A DNA stretch of 64,000 nucleotides from Microcaldota archaeon (GCA_021787495.1 JAJYLX010000002.1:114458-178457); one strand, 5' to 3'; positions 33,660 to 42,414 are shown, counted from the first letter of the stretch. Numbers and translations: made by a program. Notes: generated by a model not told the origin, from the letters alone.

Positions 33660-33823
33660 AACGCTATCACCGCAGTGCATGTCGCTGTCAACGCGGCGCA
33701 TCCGGCCAGAACCATGGCATCGTGGCGCCGTAACATGCCGGGTCCACTGAGTATGGATGTGGTAAGTACGGATATGGACATAAGCATGCCGATCCTCGCC
33801 ACCTCGGCCACGTACAATGTCAT
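33641..33823 (-). CDS. Two-helix small membrane protein of transfer locus 2
   Basis: 60 residues from ATG 33823, which overlaps the preceding stop (ATGA). Two hydrophobic stretches (IGMLMSISVLTTSILSG and AMVLAGCAALTATCTAVIAL) flank MLRRHD. Size and topology recall VirB3 or a small pilin, but there is no signal peptide. Coupled translation with both neighbours supports the call as a gene. Confidence 0.55.
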   Translation of the reverse strand: MTLYVAEVARIGMLMSISVLTTSILSGPGMLRRHDAMVLAGCAALTATCTAVIALWYWGM

Positions 33824-34431
33824 TCGATCACTAATTTCCCACACAGATTCGACAACAGTAGGGCCGCGCTTTCCGCAGTAGGCATGCACAATGACGAAGC
33901 AAACCTCGCAGCGCTGTCAAACGAAGGGAAGTACACAGTCCCGAAACCGCCGCTGCCTCGGCCCGGTAGGTTTTTATTGCGTCCGCTGTCCAGCCTGTTC
34001 ATGTATGACATGCTCCTACGTACCTCGCGCGGTATGCCCCCGACAGCGGGCGAGCCGTTTAGGACCGCCTTCTCGTAAATCCGATACGTCAGCAGGCTTT
34101 TGAGCGCATTGCCGCCGCACACTGTGCATTCTCGCACTGCCAGTCCGAGGCTCTTAAGTTGCCATTCAATGTCATCGCACAGGTTGTTCATGTATCCGCC
34201 GTCAAGCCCGGTCAACCACAGCCCGCGTCTGGCAACGTCATCCAGCGACATCGATTTGGCCTTGGAGATCTCCGCGGCGCACGAAAGCCGCGGCTTTGCA
34301 TCAGTCATGCGACGCTCCGAGTATACAATCTTGGTTTTCTTCCTTAGGAGCAGCGCATCCGAATATCTGGTTGCCAGTGCGAAAAATAAGGCGCCGGCTG
34401 CCAGGTATATCAATGCATAATACGTTTCCAC
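33820..34431 (-). CDS. Single-helix membrane protein with CxxC motif, transfer locus 2
   Basis: 203 residues: N-terminal helix (TYYALIYLAAGALFFALATR), then a basic cytoplasmic domain. RECTVCGGNAL provides one C-x2-C, and a Gly/Arg-rich stretch (SGRNKNLPGRGSGGFGTVYF) follows. It may be the counterpart of the zinc-ribbon membrane protein of locus 1, but order of parts is reversed. Starts within the end of the coiled-coil gene. Confidence 0.6.
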   Translation of the reverse strand: METYYALIYLAAGALFFALATRYSDALLLRKKTKIVYSERRMTDAKPRLSCAAEISKAKSMSLDDVARRGLWLTGLDGGYMNNLCDDIEWQLKSLGLAVRECTVCGGNALKSLLTYRIYEKAVLNGSPAVGGIPREVRRSMSYMNRLDSGRNKNLPGRGSGGFGTVYFPSFDSAARFASSLCMPTAESAALLLSNLCGKLVIE

Positions 34432-35066
34432 GGAATCATCTTGCCGACGAACGGCGTACTGCTACTTACCGGTTCGCATACCTTTCGGGCCAGTTCGCTG
34501 CCTATGACGGCTCCGACCCGCTCCACACGGCTGCTTCCGGCTACGGCCCTGTCGCAATATTCCACGACCTTAAAGCCGACCTTCCTGCACACCTCGAGCT
34601 CTGCGTCCTTCAGGCGCGACTCCCTCTCAAGGCCAATCGCCTCGTTCGATAGATTGAAGTTGGCTATGGTAAGCGCTTCAAGCTGCCGTTCAAGCCTCTC
34701 TATGCGCACCATGTCCTGCCGGCCGCCCAAGCCGGAGCAGCAGAGAAGCGCCTCGACCACATCCTGATATGCCGATCCAAAGTCGATATCGTAGTCGTCG
34801 CGCAGAAACATTGCCACGGTCAGCAGCTTCGACAGCGCGGCGCCGCGCGATTTGGCGCCGTCATCGTGAACGTACCTTATCGAGATGCGATTTTGCGAGA
34901 CGGAAAGCGTCTCGTCTTGCTTTCCAATTAGCTTGTACCTGGCCATCGTGCCCGATGAGAGACACCTCAGCGCAGGGAGTGCGCCCAATTTGCTTGTGAT
35001 TGCAGCGAAATTCGTCTTTACCCTCCCGGTGACTGTGATTGTCCCGTAAACCGGCGCGCCCCCCAT
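34410..35066 (-). CDS. Locus-2 counterpart of the coiled-coil accessory protein
   Basis: 218 residues from ATG 35066, two bases after the ATPase stop. The first domain (YGTITVTGRVKTNFAAITSK, LGALPALRCLSSGTMARYKL, SIRYVHDDGAKSRGAALSKL) follows the pattern of the 243-residue protein at 20448-21179. A coiled coil follows (IERLERQLEALTIANFNL). The winged helix of the locus-1 protein is absent; a Ser/Val-rich tail takes its place. Same operon rank after the VirB4-type ATPase in both loci supports the relation. Confidence 0.62.
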   Translation of the reverse strand: MGGAPVYGTITVTGRVKTNFAAITSKLGALPALRCLSSGTMARYKLIGKQDETLSVSQNRISIRYVHDDGAKSRGAALSKLLTVAMFLRDDYDIDFGSAYQDVVEALLCCSGLGGRQDMVRIERLERQLEALTIANFNLSNEAIGLERESRLKDAELEVCRKVGFKVVEYCDRAVAGSSRVERVGAVIGSELARKVCEPVSSSTPFVGKMIPWKRIMH

Positions 35067-35068
35067 CC

Positions 35069-36187
35069 TTACACCTCGAATGCCACGCATGACGACTCGG
35101 AGTAGGCCTTGACTACACACATATCGTCCACCCCAAGCCTGCGCATATAGGTCACTATCTCCGGCCTTTTTAGACCCAATCTCCGCAGGGCTCCTATGAA
35201 GTCGGTCAGGTCGATCTCCTTCCTCTCCCCGATGAAACTGTACACGCCTGCCTTAATCTTCTCGTCGTCCGAGATTACCGCAGTTTCCGAGGCGATTTTC
35301 TCTGCCGCCACCTCAAATTCCATGTCATCATCTCTGATTACTACAATATGCCGCTCAAAGGCGCCGTGCACCCTGCCTATCACGACTCGCGAAGGTGTAC
35401 CTCCAGATTCCCTGAGCTTCAGTATCACTAGGCATGCGCCGACGTCAAGCGATGCTACGGTGGCGATGTCGTCGTCGCAGATTATCTCGGCCTTGCGGAG
35501 CGCCGAGAAGTCCGCTTCGCTCTGCATCCTGAAGGCTATGATGCAGGACGCGTTTGCCATTATCTCATTCGAGACGTCATTGGCTCCCTGGCTCGCCGCG
35601 ATTATTGCGATTCCGTACTTTCTCGCCTCCCTGAACAGCGCCCCTACCTCGCCGCCATGCACCACCTTCCACGCCTCGTCCAGCACGATGATGTGGTGTA
35701 CCGAATCGCCCCGTTCCTGCTTCGACAGCAGGTCCACAGTAGTGGAGAGTATAATCCTCGCCATCGCCTCCCTTTCGCCCCTGCGCTCTATCCCCGAAAG
35801 GTTGAAGCCGAAGACGCCGCGGCCACTAGAGAGCGCCATGCGTGTAAGATCCTTTGCACCATCCGCGTCTTTGCACTTGTGCTCTGTGCCGTATGACGAG
35901 ATGACCCCTGAGTATTCACCATTCCAATCAAGCACTACCACACCGATTCCTCCTGCAAGCCCCGCACGCGCGATAAGTGATTTCATAAGGTAGCTCTTTC
36001 CCGAGCCTGTCATGCCCATCACGGCCACGTGCGGGCTGACAAGCGCGTTTAAGTCTAAGAAGAAGGGAAGCGAGTATTTCTTCGTCTTACCCAGATAAAG
36101 GCCTGACAACGCGGACGGCTCGCTCTGGCCAGCCACGCACATCAACCTTGACGCGTCCTTCGAGTTTGAGAACTTCATCTGTATCAT
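35069..36187 (-). CDS. VirB4/HerA-type ATPase of transfer locus 2
   Basis: 372 residues. Walker A GMTGSGKS at 58-65; Walker B IIVLDEAWK near 166-174; IAIIAASQGANDV is the sensor strand. WNGEYSGV after the first strand corresponds to WAGEYKAW in the locus-1 ATPase. It is about 130 residues shorter than that enzyme, mostly in the all-alpha insert. The end (FIGALRRLGLKRPEIVTYMR, RLGVDDMCVVKAYS) carries the same helical module that is found alone in 19661-19969. The start overlaps the membrane N-domain gene by four bases. Confidence 0.85.
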   Translation of the reverse strand: MIQMKFSNSKDASRLMCVAGQSEPSALSGLYLGKTKKYSLPFFLDLNALVSPHVAVMGMTGSGKSYLMKSLIARAGLAGGIGVVVLDWNGEYSGVISSYGTEHKCKDADGAKDLTRMALSSGRGVFGFNLSGIERRGEREAMARIILSTTVDLLSKQERGDSVHHIIVLDEAWKVVHGGEVGALFREARKYGIAIIAASQGANDVSNEIMANASCIIAFRMQSEADFSALRKAEIICDDDIATVASLDVGACLVILKLRESGGTPSRVVIGRVHGAFERHIVVIRDDDMEFEVAAEKIASETAVISDDEKIKAGVYSFIGERKEIDLTDFIGALRRLGLKRPEIVTYMRRLGVDDMCVVKAYSESSCVAFEV

Positions 36188-36906
36188 TCCACCATCGAGT
36201 CTAATCTGAGAACGTCAAGCAGCTCACCGCCAGAGAGCAGTTTCGATCTGGTCCCGAGCGCAGCATCAAACGCCATGCAGAGCGAGAGGAGCCCGGAGAC
36301 CGCCCCTTCCTGCGCGACGAACTTCCCGCTTGAGCTCTCTGCGTGCAAAACGCAGTAAAGGATTCTGAGGGGGGCTTTGCCGGATGTTATGTTTGCTATG
36401 TCATCCTCGATGGCGTTAAGGCGCGCTTTCCCGCGCCTTATCTTGATGTCGTCCGCGCCGGCCCTGTACAGCTTGGAAAGCTCTATCTCCTCCCTATACT
36501 GCATTGTCCTGAGCCTGTCCAATACCTTAGAGACATCGAGCGGCCTGACGATCATGACGAGCTTGAAGGGCCGCTCGGCCCTGCCAATTATCTCCTCCAG
36601 TTTCCCCCTGTCAAGCTCCCTAACCTTCGAAGTATCAAGAATGGCTGCCGCTGTTGCCGTGAACCCGTTTCCATGCGACACCGTGGCCACTTTCCTGTCC
36701 CCGCTGAGCTCATATCCGGCGAACACCTGCACGACCCCCGAGCGTTTTACAAGGAATGCCTCGACGAATTCCCAGCCCTTGTACAGCGCCATACCCACCA
36801 GCGCAGAAAGCGCCCCGACTATGGCGAGGGCCACGCTCGCTAGCAATATGCCGCCCATCACGCAGGCTGATGACACTCCGATAAACCAGTACAATACAGA
36901 TTCCAT
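36184..36906 (-). CDS. Membrane-anchored VirB4 N-domain-like protein, locus 2
   Basis: 240 residues from ATG 36906. Two adjacent helices (VLYWFIGVSSACVMGGILL and ALAIVGALSALVGMALYKG) precede a soluble domain (RKVATVSHGNGFTATAAAIL, KLVMIVRPLDVSKVLDRLR, LRILYCVLHAE). This is the layout of the two proteins at 16490 and 17350. It lies directly before the ATPase gene, as in locus 1. A TTG at 36927 would add seven residues and is less likely. Confidence 0.65.
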   Translation of the reverse strand: MESVLYWFIGVSSACVMGGILLASVALAIVGALSALVGMALYKGWEFVEAFLVKRSGVVQVFAGYELSGDRKVATVSHGNGFTATAAAILDTSKVRELDRGKLEEIIGRAERPFKLVMIVRPLDVSKVLDRLRTMQYREEIELSKLYRAGADDIKIRRGKARLNAIEDDIANITSGKAPLRILYCVLHAESSSGKFVAQEGAVSGLLSLCMAFDAALGTRSKLLSGGELLDVLRLDSMVE

Positions 36907-36913
36907 TTGAACA

Positions 36914-37942
36914 CTAAAACATGTCAAACTTCCCGAATGAGAGCTCGGAACCGAGTATTCTCGCTATCTCCCTCGCCGACACTATCGTAAGCATGATGCT
37001 GAAAAGCGGCAGAAAGAACGCCTCGACCACAACCATGGCTACTACATTCATGATGCCGGACAAGTCGCCCTCCACCATTGATACAAACGAGGTGATTCCA
37101 CTGCTTATCCCTGCCAGAACGTTTGCCGGCACATTGGCGCTCATCAGAGAACCGCCGACACTCTCCTTAAGCGAATTTGCAGTGCTCGAGATTGAGCCAA
37201 TCCCGCTCGTGCCCGCAGAGTAAGCCGACACGAGCTGCGCGTCCATCACGTACGTCAGGGGAAAGACAACGAATAACGCTATTGTTATCGCGATTATCGT
37301 GCCTCCCAGCCTTCGCGTAAAATAGAAGCTGCGGAGGATCAGGCCTATTGGCAATAAGGCGGTAAGCGACGTGGCGGCCACGAAGTACAAGAGCACCCCC
37401 TGTATCTCTAGACTGGCCAAAGTGAACGACAGCGCCTCTATGACGTATCCCAGCATGCTGACGACCGGCTGAAGCAGCGTGCCAAAGCCGAACGACACAA
37501 AGACAGCAGTCACCTTTATTGATGCGATGAATGACACCGTCCCATATATGGCGGCCGCCGGCACGAGGAGCCCCAGTGTGCTGTCCATGAGCGTGGGATA
37601 AAGGTGGCCTCCGATGCTTACCGGTATCAACCCGGTGAGGAAATTGCTCGCGAAGCAGATTGCGTAGTTAGCGGACATGACGCCACTGCACTGCACGCTT
37701 GATGGAGCAAGCGAATTAACCAAGTTATTCACGATTCCCCCAGGTACGAGCGCGGCGAAGAGCGCCCCGACCAGCACTCCATTGATGATCGACTGGTAAA
37801 GCTCGTCTCGTCCTATCTCCTTGAGCCTCCTGTCCCCGACGGCTATGCCGATGCCTAGGATCATGCCCGACACGGCTATCATTATCGAGACGAGCCCGAC
37901 AGCTATCTCATACCCCTGAAAAGGAACCACCATCCTGACCAA
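36914..37942 (-). CDS. VirB6/TrbL/CedA-like polytopic protein, locus 2
   Basis: 342 residues with about seven helices and no signal peptide. It shares both marks of the locus-1 family: RRLKEIGRDELYQSIINGVL after the first helix, and LPIGLILRSFYFTRRLGG followed by VVFPL. An outer loop has a Cys pair (VQCSG and AICFAS). It is the only VirB6-like gene of this locus, against six in locus 1. The pilin-like gene ends one base upstream of its start. Confidence 0.72.
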   Translation of the reverse strand: MVRMVVPFQGYEIAVGLVSIMIAVSGMILGIGIAVGDRRLKEIGRDELYQSIINGVLVGALFAALVPGGIVNNLVNSLAPSSVQCSGVMSANYAICFASNFLTGLIPVSIGGHLYPTLMDSTLGLLVPAAAIYGTVSFIASIKVTAVFVSFGFGTLLQPVVSMLGYVIEALSFTLASLEIQGVLLYFVAATSLTALLPIGLILRSFYFTRRLGGTIIAITIALFVVFPLTYVMDAQLVSAYSAGTSGIGSISSTANSLKESVGGSLMSANVPANVLAGISSGITSFVSMVEGDLSGIMNVVAMVVVEAFFLPLFSIMLTIVSAREIARILGSELSFGKFDMF

Positions 37943-37943
37943 C

Positions 37944-38327
37944 CTACGTAGAGTTAACGGTCATGTTGCTGAGCAGGTGCGTAGAAGCGGTAGCCAGCCC
38001 GTCGGAGGCGACGCTCAGCACCCCTACCACAACGGCACCTATCATTATGTTTATGGCTGTCGTATGGAAGTTCGCCTTCTTGTCCGGCGGCAGAACCTGC
38101 CCTATCGCGTAGAATATGCCCGCGAGCACGAACAGCATCGCGCTCAGCATGGGCCCCGCCTGCGACAGCACATCCTTCACGTACGATATCTGCGCCATCA
38201 CATCAAGCACCGGCGCGGCCGCGGCGGTCCTCGCAAGGAGCACCAACACAACAAACGTCGGAATAACAATGCGCCACGCGACGGCAAACCACCTCCCCAA
38301 GACCGTTCCGTACAACCCAAGACCCAT
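37944..38327 (-). CDS. Two-helix pilin-like protein, locus 2 (VirB2/CedA1-like)
   Basis: 127 residues from ATG 38327. Signal-like segment (AVAWRIVIPTFVVLVLLART, then AAAAP), first helix (AGPMLSAMLFVLAGIFYAIG), loop QVLPPDKKANFHTT, second helix (INIMIGAVVVGVLSVA), and tail SNMTVNST. The YA-x4-LP-x9-MI-x-G-x-VVGV pattern is shared with the three pilins of locus 1. The frame is open far upstream but that part lies in the promoter region and is not coding. Confidence 0.72.
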   Translation of the reverse strand: MGLGLYGTVLGRWFAVAWRIVIPTFVVLVLLARTAAAAPVLDVMAQISYVKDVLSQAGPMLSAMLFVLAGIFYAIGQVLPPDKKANFHTTAINIMIGAVVVGVLSVASDGLATASTHLLSNMTVNST

Positions 38328-38350
38328 CCAACCACTGCTTACTTGATTAC

Positions 38351-38374
38351 CTGTGTAAGTATATTTATACACAG
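38351..38374 (-). promoter_or_regulatory. Promoter with inverted repeat for transfer locus 2
   Basis: CTGTGTA (38351-38357) and TACACAG (38368-38374) form a perfect 7-bp inverted repeat around the A/T-rich AGTATATTTA, which on the minus strand contains the TATA-like TATAAATATA. The first ATG is about 25 to 40 bases downstream. A second TATA-like stretch lies at 38375-38391. A repressor bound here would block TBP, so this looks like an operator. Confidence 0.5.
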
Positions 38375-38458
38375 ATATATATTTAAGTATTACGCTACAT
38401 AGGGATTTGTTTATAAATAGCCCCTTAGGAGATGATTGGTTCTGGCATATCAGCGCGC

Positions 38459-40426
38459 TTACCACAGCCCTATTCTCTTCTGGGCGGGCTCGCCAGGCTT
38501 CGGCGGGAACGCGGTGTCGAAGGTCGGGCAGTCCATAGATGGTATGTCGGCCCTGCACTTGGCCGGCGCGTGTGGGTCCATCACCATGCGCTCCTTTAGC
38601 GCGCTCTCGGTTATGTTCCTGCGGTGGGACTGCGCATGCGCGACGAAGAATCGCTGCTCATGGGACAGCCCGTCAATGGCCTTCCCCATGGAGGGCTCTG
38701 CGCCCAGCCTCGCGGCCAGCGCGTCGTAGGCTATCACCACACCGCCCAGGTCCGCTATGTTCTCCCCGAGCGTGAGCCGTCCGTTCACGAACATGCCCGG
38801 CAGGACCTCCTGTGCACCATATGCGTCGACCACCGCCACGGACCTCCGGTCGAACTCCCTGATGTCATCCTCGCTCCACCACTGGTGCATGTTCCCATTC
38901 AAGTCGAACTTCCTCCCCTGGTCGTCGAAGCCGTGCGTGAGCTCGTGGCCTATGACCGTACCTATACCCCCGTAGTTCACGGCGTCATCCAGCGACGCAT
39001 CGAAGAACGGCGGCTGCATTATGCCCGCAGGTATGACTATCTCGTTCTTCGTGGGCTCATAGTAGGCGTTGACGGTAGGTGGCGTCATCTCCCATTCGGT
39101 CCTGTCGACCTTCTGCCCTATCCTCGCCATGAGCCTGCGCACCTCGAACTCCTCGGCGCGCCGTATGTTGCCGATGAAATCGTCCGGCGTTATTGCCAGC
39201 CCTGAATAGTCACGGAACTTCTTTGGGAAGCCGAGCTTTATGTCGACGGTATCCAGCTTGTCGATGGCGTTCCTGCGCGTCTCTTCTGACATCCATGGAA
39301 CCTTCCCGAGGCGGCCCCTGAACGCCGCTACCACGTCGGAAACGAGCATCGAGGCCTTTTTCATCGTCTCATGGTCGAAGTGCCGCTCCACGAACAGCGC
39401 CCCGAGCGCCTCCCCTATCTCGTAATCTATCCTTGCGACCGTCTTCTTCCATTCGGGCTCTGGCACCTGCTGCCCGCGCAGCTTTCGCGCGAAGAAGTCG
39501 AAGTTCTCATCCCTCGCCTCCTGATGCAGTGCCGATGCGAAGGTGTGAATCACCTGCCAGCGCAGGTACGCCTTCCACTGCTCGATTCCGCGCTGTGCGA
39601 GCATCTTCTCCAGCGCATCGAGGAACTCTGGCTGGCCCACAACCACGTACCGCACGCCCGATGGCACCCCCATCGCCTTCATATAGGCCGCCGGCCCGAG
39701 CGACGGGTGCTGCAGGTCGAGCTCTGCGACGTCGACCCTGTTGTAGTTCTTCTCCACGTCGCGCACGTCCGCGGCCGACCGGCTGGCCTTCGCGATGTCA
39801 GTCTCTATCGACATGACGACGTCGGCCAACTCCCCGGCCTGCTTTTCGTCCAATCCACCCATCGCGAACATCCTGTGCACGTGCTCCACGAACTGCTTGC
39901 GCAGTTCCGCGAACTGGTCGGCCAGGTAATACTCGCGGTCTGGGAGGGATATGCCGCTCTGCCAGAAGTAGATGGAATAGACGCCGCTGTCCTTCGCGTC
40001 CGCCCAAGACTCCGTTCCGAAGAACACGTCCACGCCCGCGAGATGCAGCTTAGGTATGACGCCCTTCATGTCATCCAGCGACCCTATCTTTGACACTGTG
40101 TCGAGCAGGTCCTGCACGGGAGCGAACTTCAGCGAGTTTATCCTAAGCATGTCCATCGCGCTCGCGTAGAAGTTGCCCACCCTGCTCCTGTTCGACCCTG
40201 GCTCCGCTGACCTGTCAGCCGCGCACTCCTCCGCTATGCCGCGCAGCTGCGCGAGGTTCCATTCGTACGTCTCCCAGAACGCGCTCCATTCCGACTTGTT
40301 CGGGGGCACCGGGTTGTCCCTCAGCCACGCGCCGCACGAGTAGGTGTAGAAATCCTTCCTCGGGTCAACCGTCCTGTCCATGTATTCCGCGGAGAATTTC
40401 GGGGGTTGTGCCGTGCCGTCAGCCAT
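38459..40426 (-). CDS. M13-family zinc metalloendopeptidase (PepO/neprilysin-like)
   Basis: 655 residues, full length for the family. The catalytic zinc site is VIGHELTHGFDD, followed by ENIADLGGV (third ligand Glu) and NAYYEPTKNEIVIPAG before it; the end CRADIPSMDCPTFDTAF matches the conserved M13 C-terminus. There is no signal peptide or anchor, so it is probably cytoplasmic and degrades peptides, as bacterial PepO does. The gene starts 8 bases after the MFS transporter gene, so transporter and peptidase form an operon. Confidence 0.95.
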   Translation of the reverse strand: MADGTAQPPKFSAEYMDRTVDPRKDFYTYSCGAWLRDNPVPPNKSEWSAFWETYEWNLAQLRGIAEECAADRSAEPGSNRSRVGNFYASAMDMLRINSLKFAPVQDLLDTVSKIGSLDDMKGVIPKLHLAGVDVFFGTESWADAKDSGVYSIYFWQSGISLPDREYYLADQFAELRKQFVEHVHRMFAMGGLDEKQAGELADVVMSIETDIAKASRSAADVRDVEKNYNRVDVAELDLQHPSLGPAAYMKAMGVPSGVRYVVVGQPEFLDALEKMLAQRGIEQWKAYLRWQVIHTFASALHQEARDENFDFFARKLRGQQVPEPEWKKTVARIDYEIGEALGALFVERHFDHETMKKASMLVSDVVAAFRGRLGKVPWMSEETRRNAIDKLDTVDIKLGFPKKFRDYSGLAITPDDFIGNIRRAEEFEVRRLMARIGQKVDRTEWEMTPPTVNAYYEPTKNEIVIPAGIMQPPFFDASLDDAVNYGGIGTVIGHELTHGFDDQGRKFDLNGNMHQWWSEDDIREFDRRSVAVVDAYGAQEVLPGMFVNGRLTLGENIADLGGVVIAYDALAARLGAEPSMGKAIDGLSHEQRFFVAHAQSHRRNITESALKERMVMDPHAPAKCRADIPSMDCPTFDTAFPPKPGEPAQKRIGLW

Positions 40427-40433
40427 CCAATCA

Positions 40434-41621
40434 TTAAGCCCTAAATCCCTTCCCCAAATATAATAAGATTGCTGCTGCGGCGATGGATACCGCTGCCGCG
40501 TAGAAGTACGAGTAGGCCGGATCGAGTATGTAGAGGACGCCCATGCTCAGGTTCGCCGTGAAGAGCCCCACGCTCCTCGACGCTGTGAGATAGCCCATCT
40601 TCCGGCCGGCGTCACCGTTGGAAGACGCGAACGAGATTATCGTCGGTTCGAAGGTCTCTATTGACCCGAGCGCGACGCCCATCAGCGCCACACCGAGGTA
40701 CGAGACCCATACCGCGAGATGCATGAGGTACGCCAGCCCTATCAGCAGCGACGCCAGCGCCGCGAGCGCGTACCCGAGCAGCGATAGCCACCGCACCATG
40801 TCTAGCTCCCTCGCCTTCACGCCTATGGCGTAGCCGGTTACGGCAGAGACGGCCAGGAACACCATGTAGGAGGCTATGCCGAGCAGACTGCCCGATTCCT
40901 GCGCTATGGTCAGTATCGGGAATCCGAGGCTGTAGAAGCTGAATCCGAAGAGCGCCGTAGCCATCAGTATGCCCCTCATCGTGCCCCTGTTCCTCACCTC
41001 CCTCGCGGTCGGCCGCGCCGCTCTCGCCTTCATCCTCCTTTTCCCGGCCCTGACGAACACGAGGCAGAGCGTCGAGACGACGAGCGGTATGGCAGTGAGC
41101 ATGAAGACGCTCTGGAGTCCGACGCCTAGATAGACGAGGACCAGGAGGTAAGAGACGGCTATCGCCCCTCCCCCGATGTCGAACGCATGGAGCAGCCCGA
41201 ACGCCCTTCCCCTCTGCTTCTCTTCGACGGCCTCGGAGAGCATCGCCCTCCTTGCTGGTGTCCTCGAGTCCCTGGACCACCAGCCTGCGGAGAATAGTGC
41301 TATCGCCTGCGGTACCGTCGCGACGAAACCAAGGCCGGAGAGCATGAGCACGAGCGAGTTGCCCGTCACCGCGACCCTCTTCCTGCCTGACCTGTCCCCG
41401 ACGTAGCCCCCGAGGTACCCGGCGATCGCGCCCCCTCCATAGGCTATCGCATAGACTATGCCGAGCATGTAAGCCGGCGCGCCGAGCACGATGACGAGAA
41501 AGATGGGGAACCCCGCGAGCACGGCCTGGTATCCCATGTCCGCGAAGAATGCGGAGAGGTTGAGCAGCATCGCGTCCCTGCTGATCCACCACCTCCCTTC
41601 CGGCATGCAATCGTGCGGCAT
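40434..41621 (-). CDS. Major facilitator superfamily transporter
   Basis: About 395 residues with twelve helices in two halves. The loop 2-3 motif reads GGYVGDRSGRKRVAVTG, the MFS motif A (G-x3-D-R-x-G-R-R/K). RDSRTPARRAML and EKQRGRAFGLLHAFD are further family marks. Substrate is unknown; the operon with an M13 peptidase suggests peptides or amino acids, as inference. ATG 41621 is used; GTG 41630 and ATG 41606 are possible, the latter fitting a leaderless message from CATTAAGAC. Confidence 0.85.
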   Translation of the reverse strand: MPHDCMPEGRWWISRDAMLLNLSAFFADMGYQAVLAGFPIFLVIVLGAPAYMLGIVYAIAYGGGAIAGYLGGYVGDRSGRKRVAVTGNSLVLMLSGLGFVATVPQAIALFSAGWWSRDSRTPARRAMLSEAVEEKQRGRAFGLLHAFDIGGGAIAVSYLLVLVYLGVGLQSVFMLTAIPLVVSTLCLVFVRAGKRRMKARAARPTAREVRNRGTMRGILMATALFGFSFYSLGFPILTIAQESGSLLGIASYMVFLAVSAVTGYAIGVKARELDMVRWLSLLGYALAALASLLIGLAYLMHLAVWVSYLGVALMGVALGSIETFEPTIISFASSNGDAGRKMGYLTASRSVGLFTANLSMGVLYILDPAYSYFYAAAVSIAAAAILLYLGKGFRA

Positions 41622-41657
41622 TCTCCGCACAGCGTCTTAATGCTTTCGCCGCTGGGC

Positions 41658-41677
41658 GGTTCGACGCGAGTCGAACC
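41658..41677. promoter_or_regulatory. Hairpin/palindrome between divergent MFS and IspD-like genes
   Basis: GGTTCGAC-GCGA-GTCGAACC is a perfect 8-bp inverted repeat in the short divergent intergenic region. It may be an operator shared by both promoters; it is too far from gene ends to be a terminator. Confidence 0.45.
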
Positions 41678-41709
41678 CAAAGGCAACCAATATTAATAAT
41701 CGTGGATTC

Positions 41710-42414
41710 ATGTACAGCATGCCAACCAGGGCGGCGGCGATAATCGTGGCCGGCGGGAGCAGCACCCGCATGAACGGCATAGACAAGGTCTTCGCCCCCA
41801 TCATGCGCAAGCCCGTCATCGCACACACGATAGAGGCGTTCGAGCGGGCCAAGAGCATAGAAGGGATAATAATCGTGGCGCGCAAGGACCTGGTGGAGCG
41901 CTGCATGAAGCTCGCCAAGACGATGGGGTACAAGAAGGTGCGCTCCGTCTGCGCGGGCGGTCCGAGACGGCAGGACTCGACGCTGAACGGGCTGCGGGAG
42001 GCTTATGCCTACGACGTGGTCGCCGTGCACGATGCGGCGAGGCCATGCGTCAGTGCTGAGACCATAGACGGATGCGTCGCGGGCGCCGAGAGGTACGGCG
42101 GCATGGTGGCCGCCTCACCGGTATCGGATACGATAAAGTCCGTCAATGCCGATCTCGAGATCACCGCCACTGTCGACAGGAGCGCGCTCATGGCGATGCA
42201 CACGCCGCAGGCCTTCAGGCGCTCGGTGCTCATGCAGGCCTACGAGCACGGCAATGACGACGCAACCGACGAGGCGACGCTCGCCGAGCGCGCCGGCTTC
42301 CGCGTAAGGGTCTACATAGACAGCACGGACAACATAAAGATAACGAACCCGCCAGACCTGGACATCGCTGAAGCGATACTGCACCGGGCCCTTAACCCGT
42401 TGCCCCCGGAATAG
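41710..42414 (+). CDS. IspD-like cytidylyltransferase
   Basis: 234 residues with all the IspD/TarI marks: IIVAGGSSTRM (nucleotide loop), VHDAARPCVS, SPVSDTIK, HTPQAFRRS, TDEATLAERAGF and NIKITNPPDLDIAEAIL. It forms a CDP-activated alcohol from CTP and a phosphorylated polyol; in bacteria the substrate is methylerythritol phosphate or ribitol phosphate. Archaea make isoprenoids by the mevalonate route, so a CDP-polyol for surface glycans is more likely here. ATG 41710 or 41719. A TATA-like TATTAATAAT lies at 41690-41699. Confidence 0.88.
   Translation: MYSMPTRAAAIIVAGGSSTRMNGIDKVFAPIMRKPVIAHTIEAFERAKSIEGIIIVARKDLVERCMKLAKTMGYKKVRSVCAGGPRRQDSTLNGLREAYAYDVVAVHDAARPCVSAETIDGCVAGAERYGGMVAASPVSDTIKSVNADLEITATVDRSALMAMHTPQAFRRSVLMQAYEHGNDDATDEATLAERAGFRVRVYIDSTDNIKITNPPDLDIAEAILHRALNPLPPE

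Noticed and set aside
38328..38558. Upstream extension of the locus-2 pilin
   Set aside because: It would run through the TATA boxes and the inverted repeat, and the pilin signal peptide begins at 38327.
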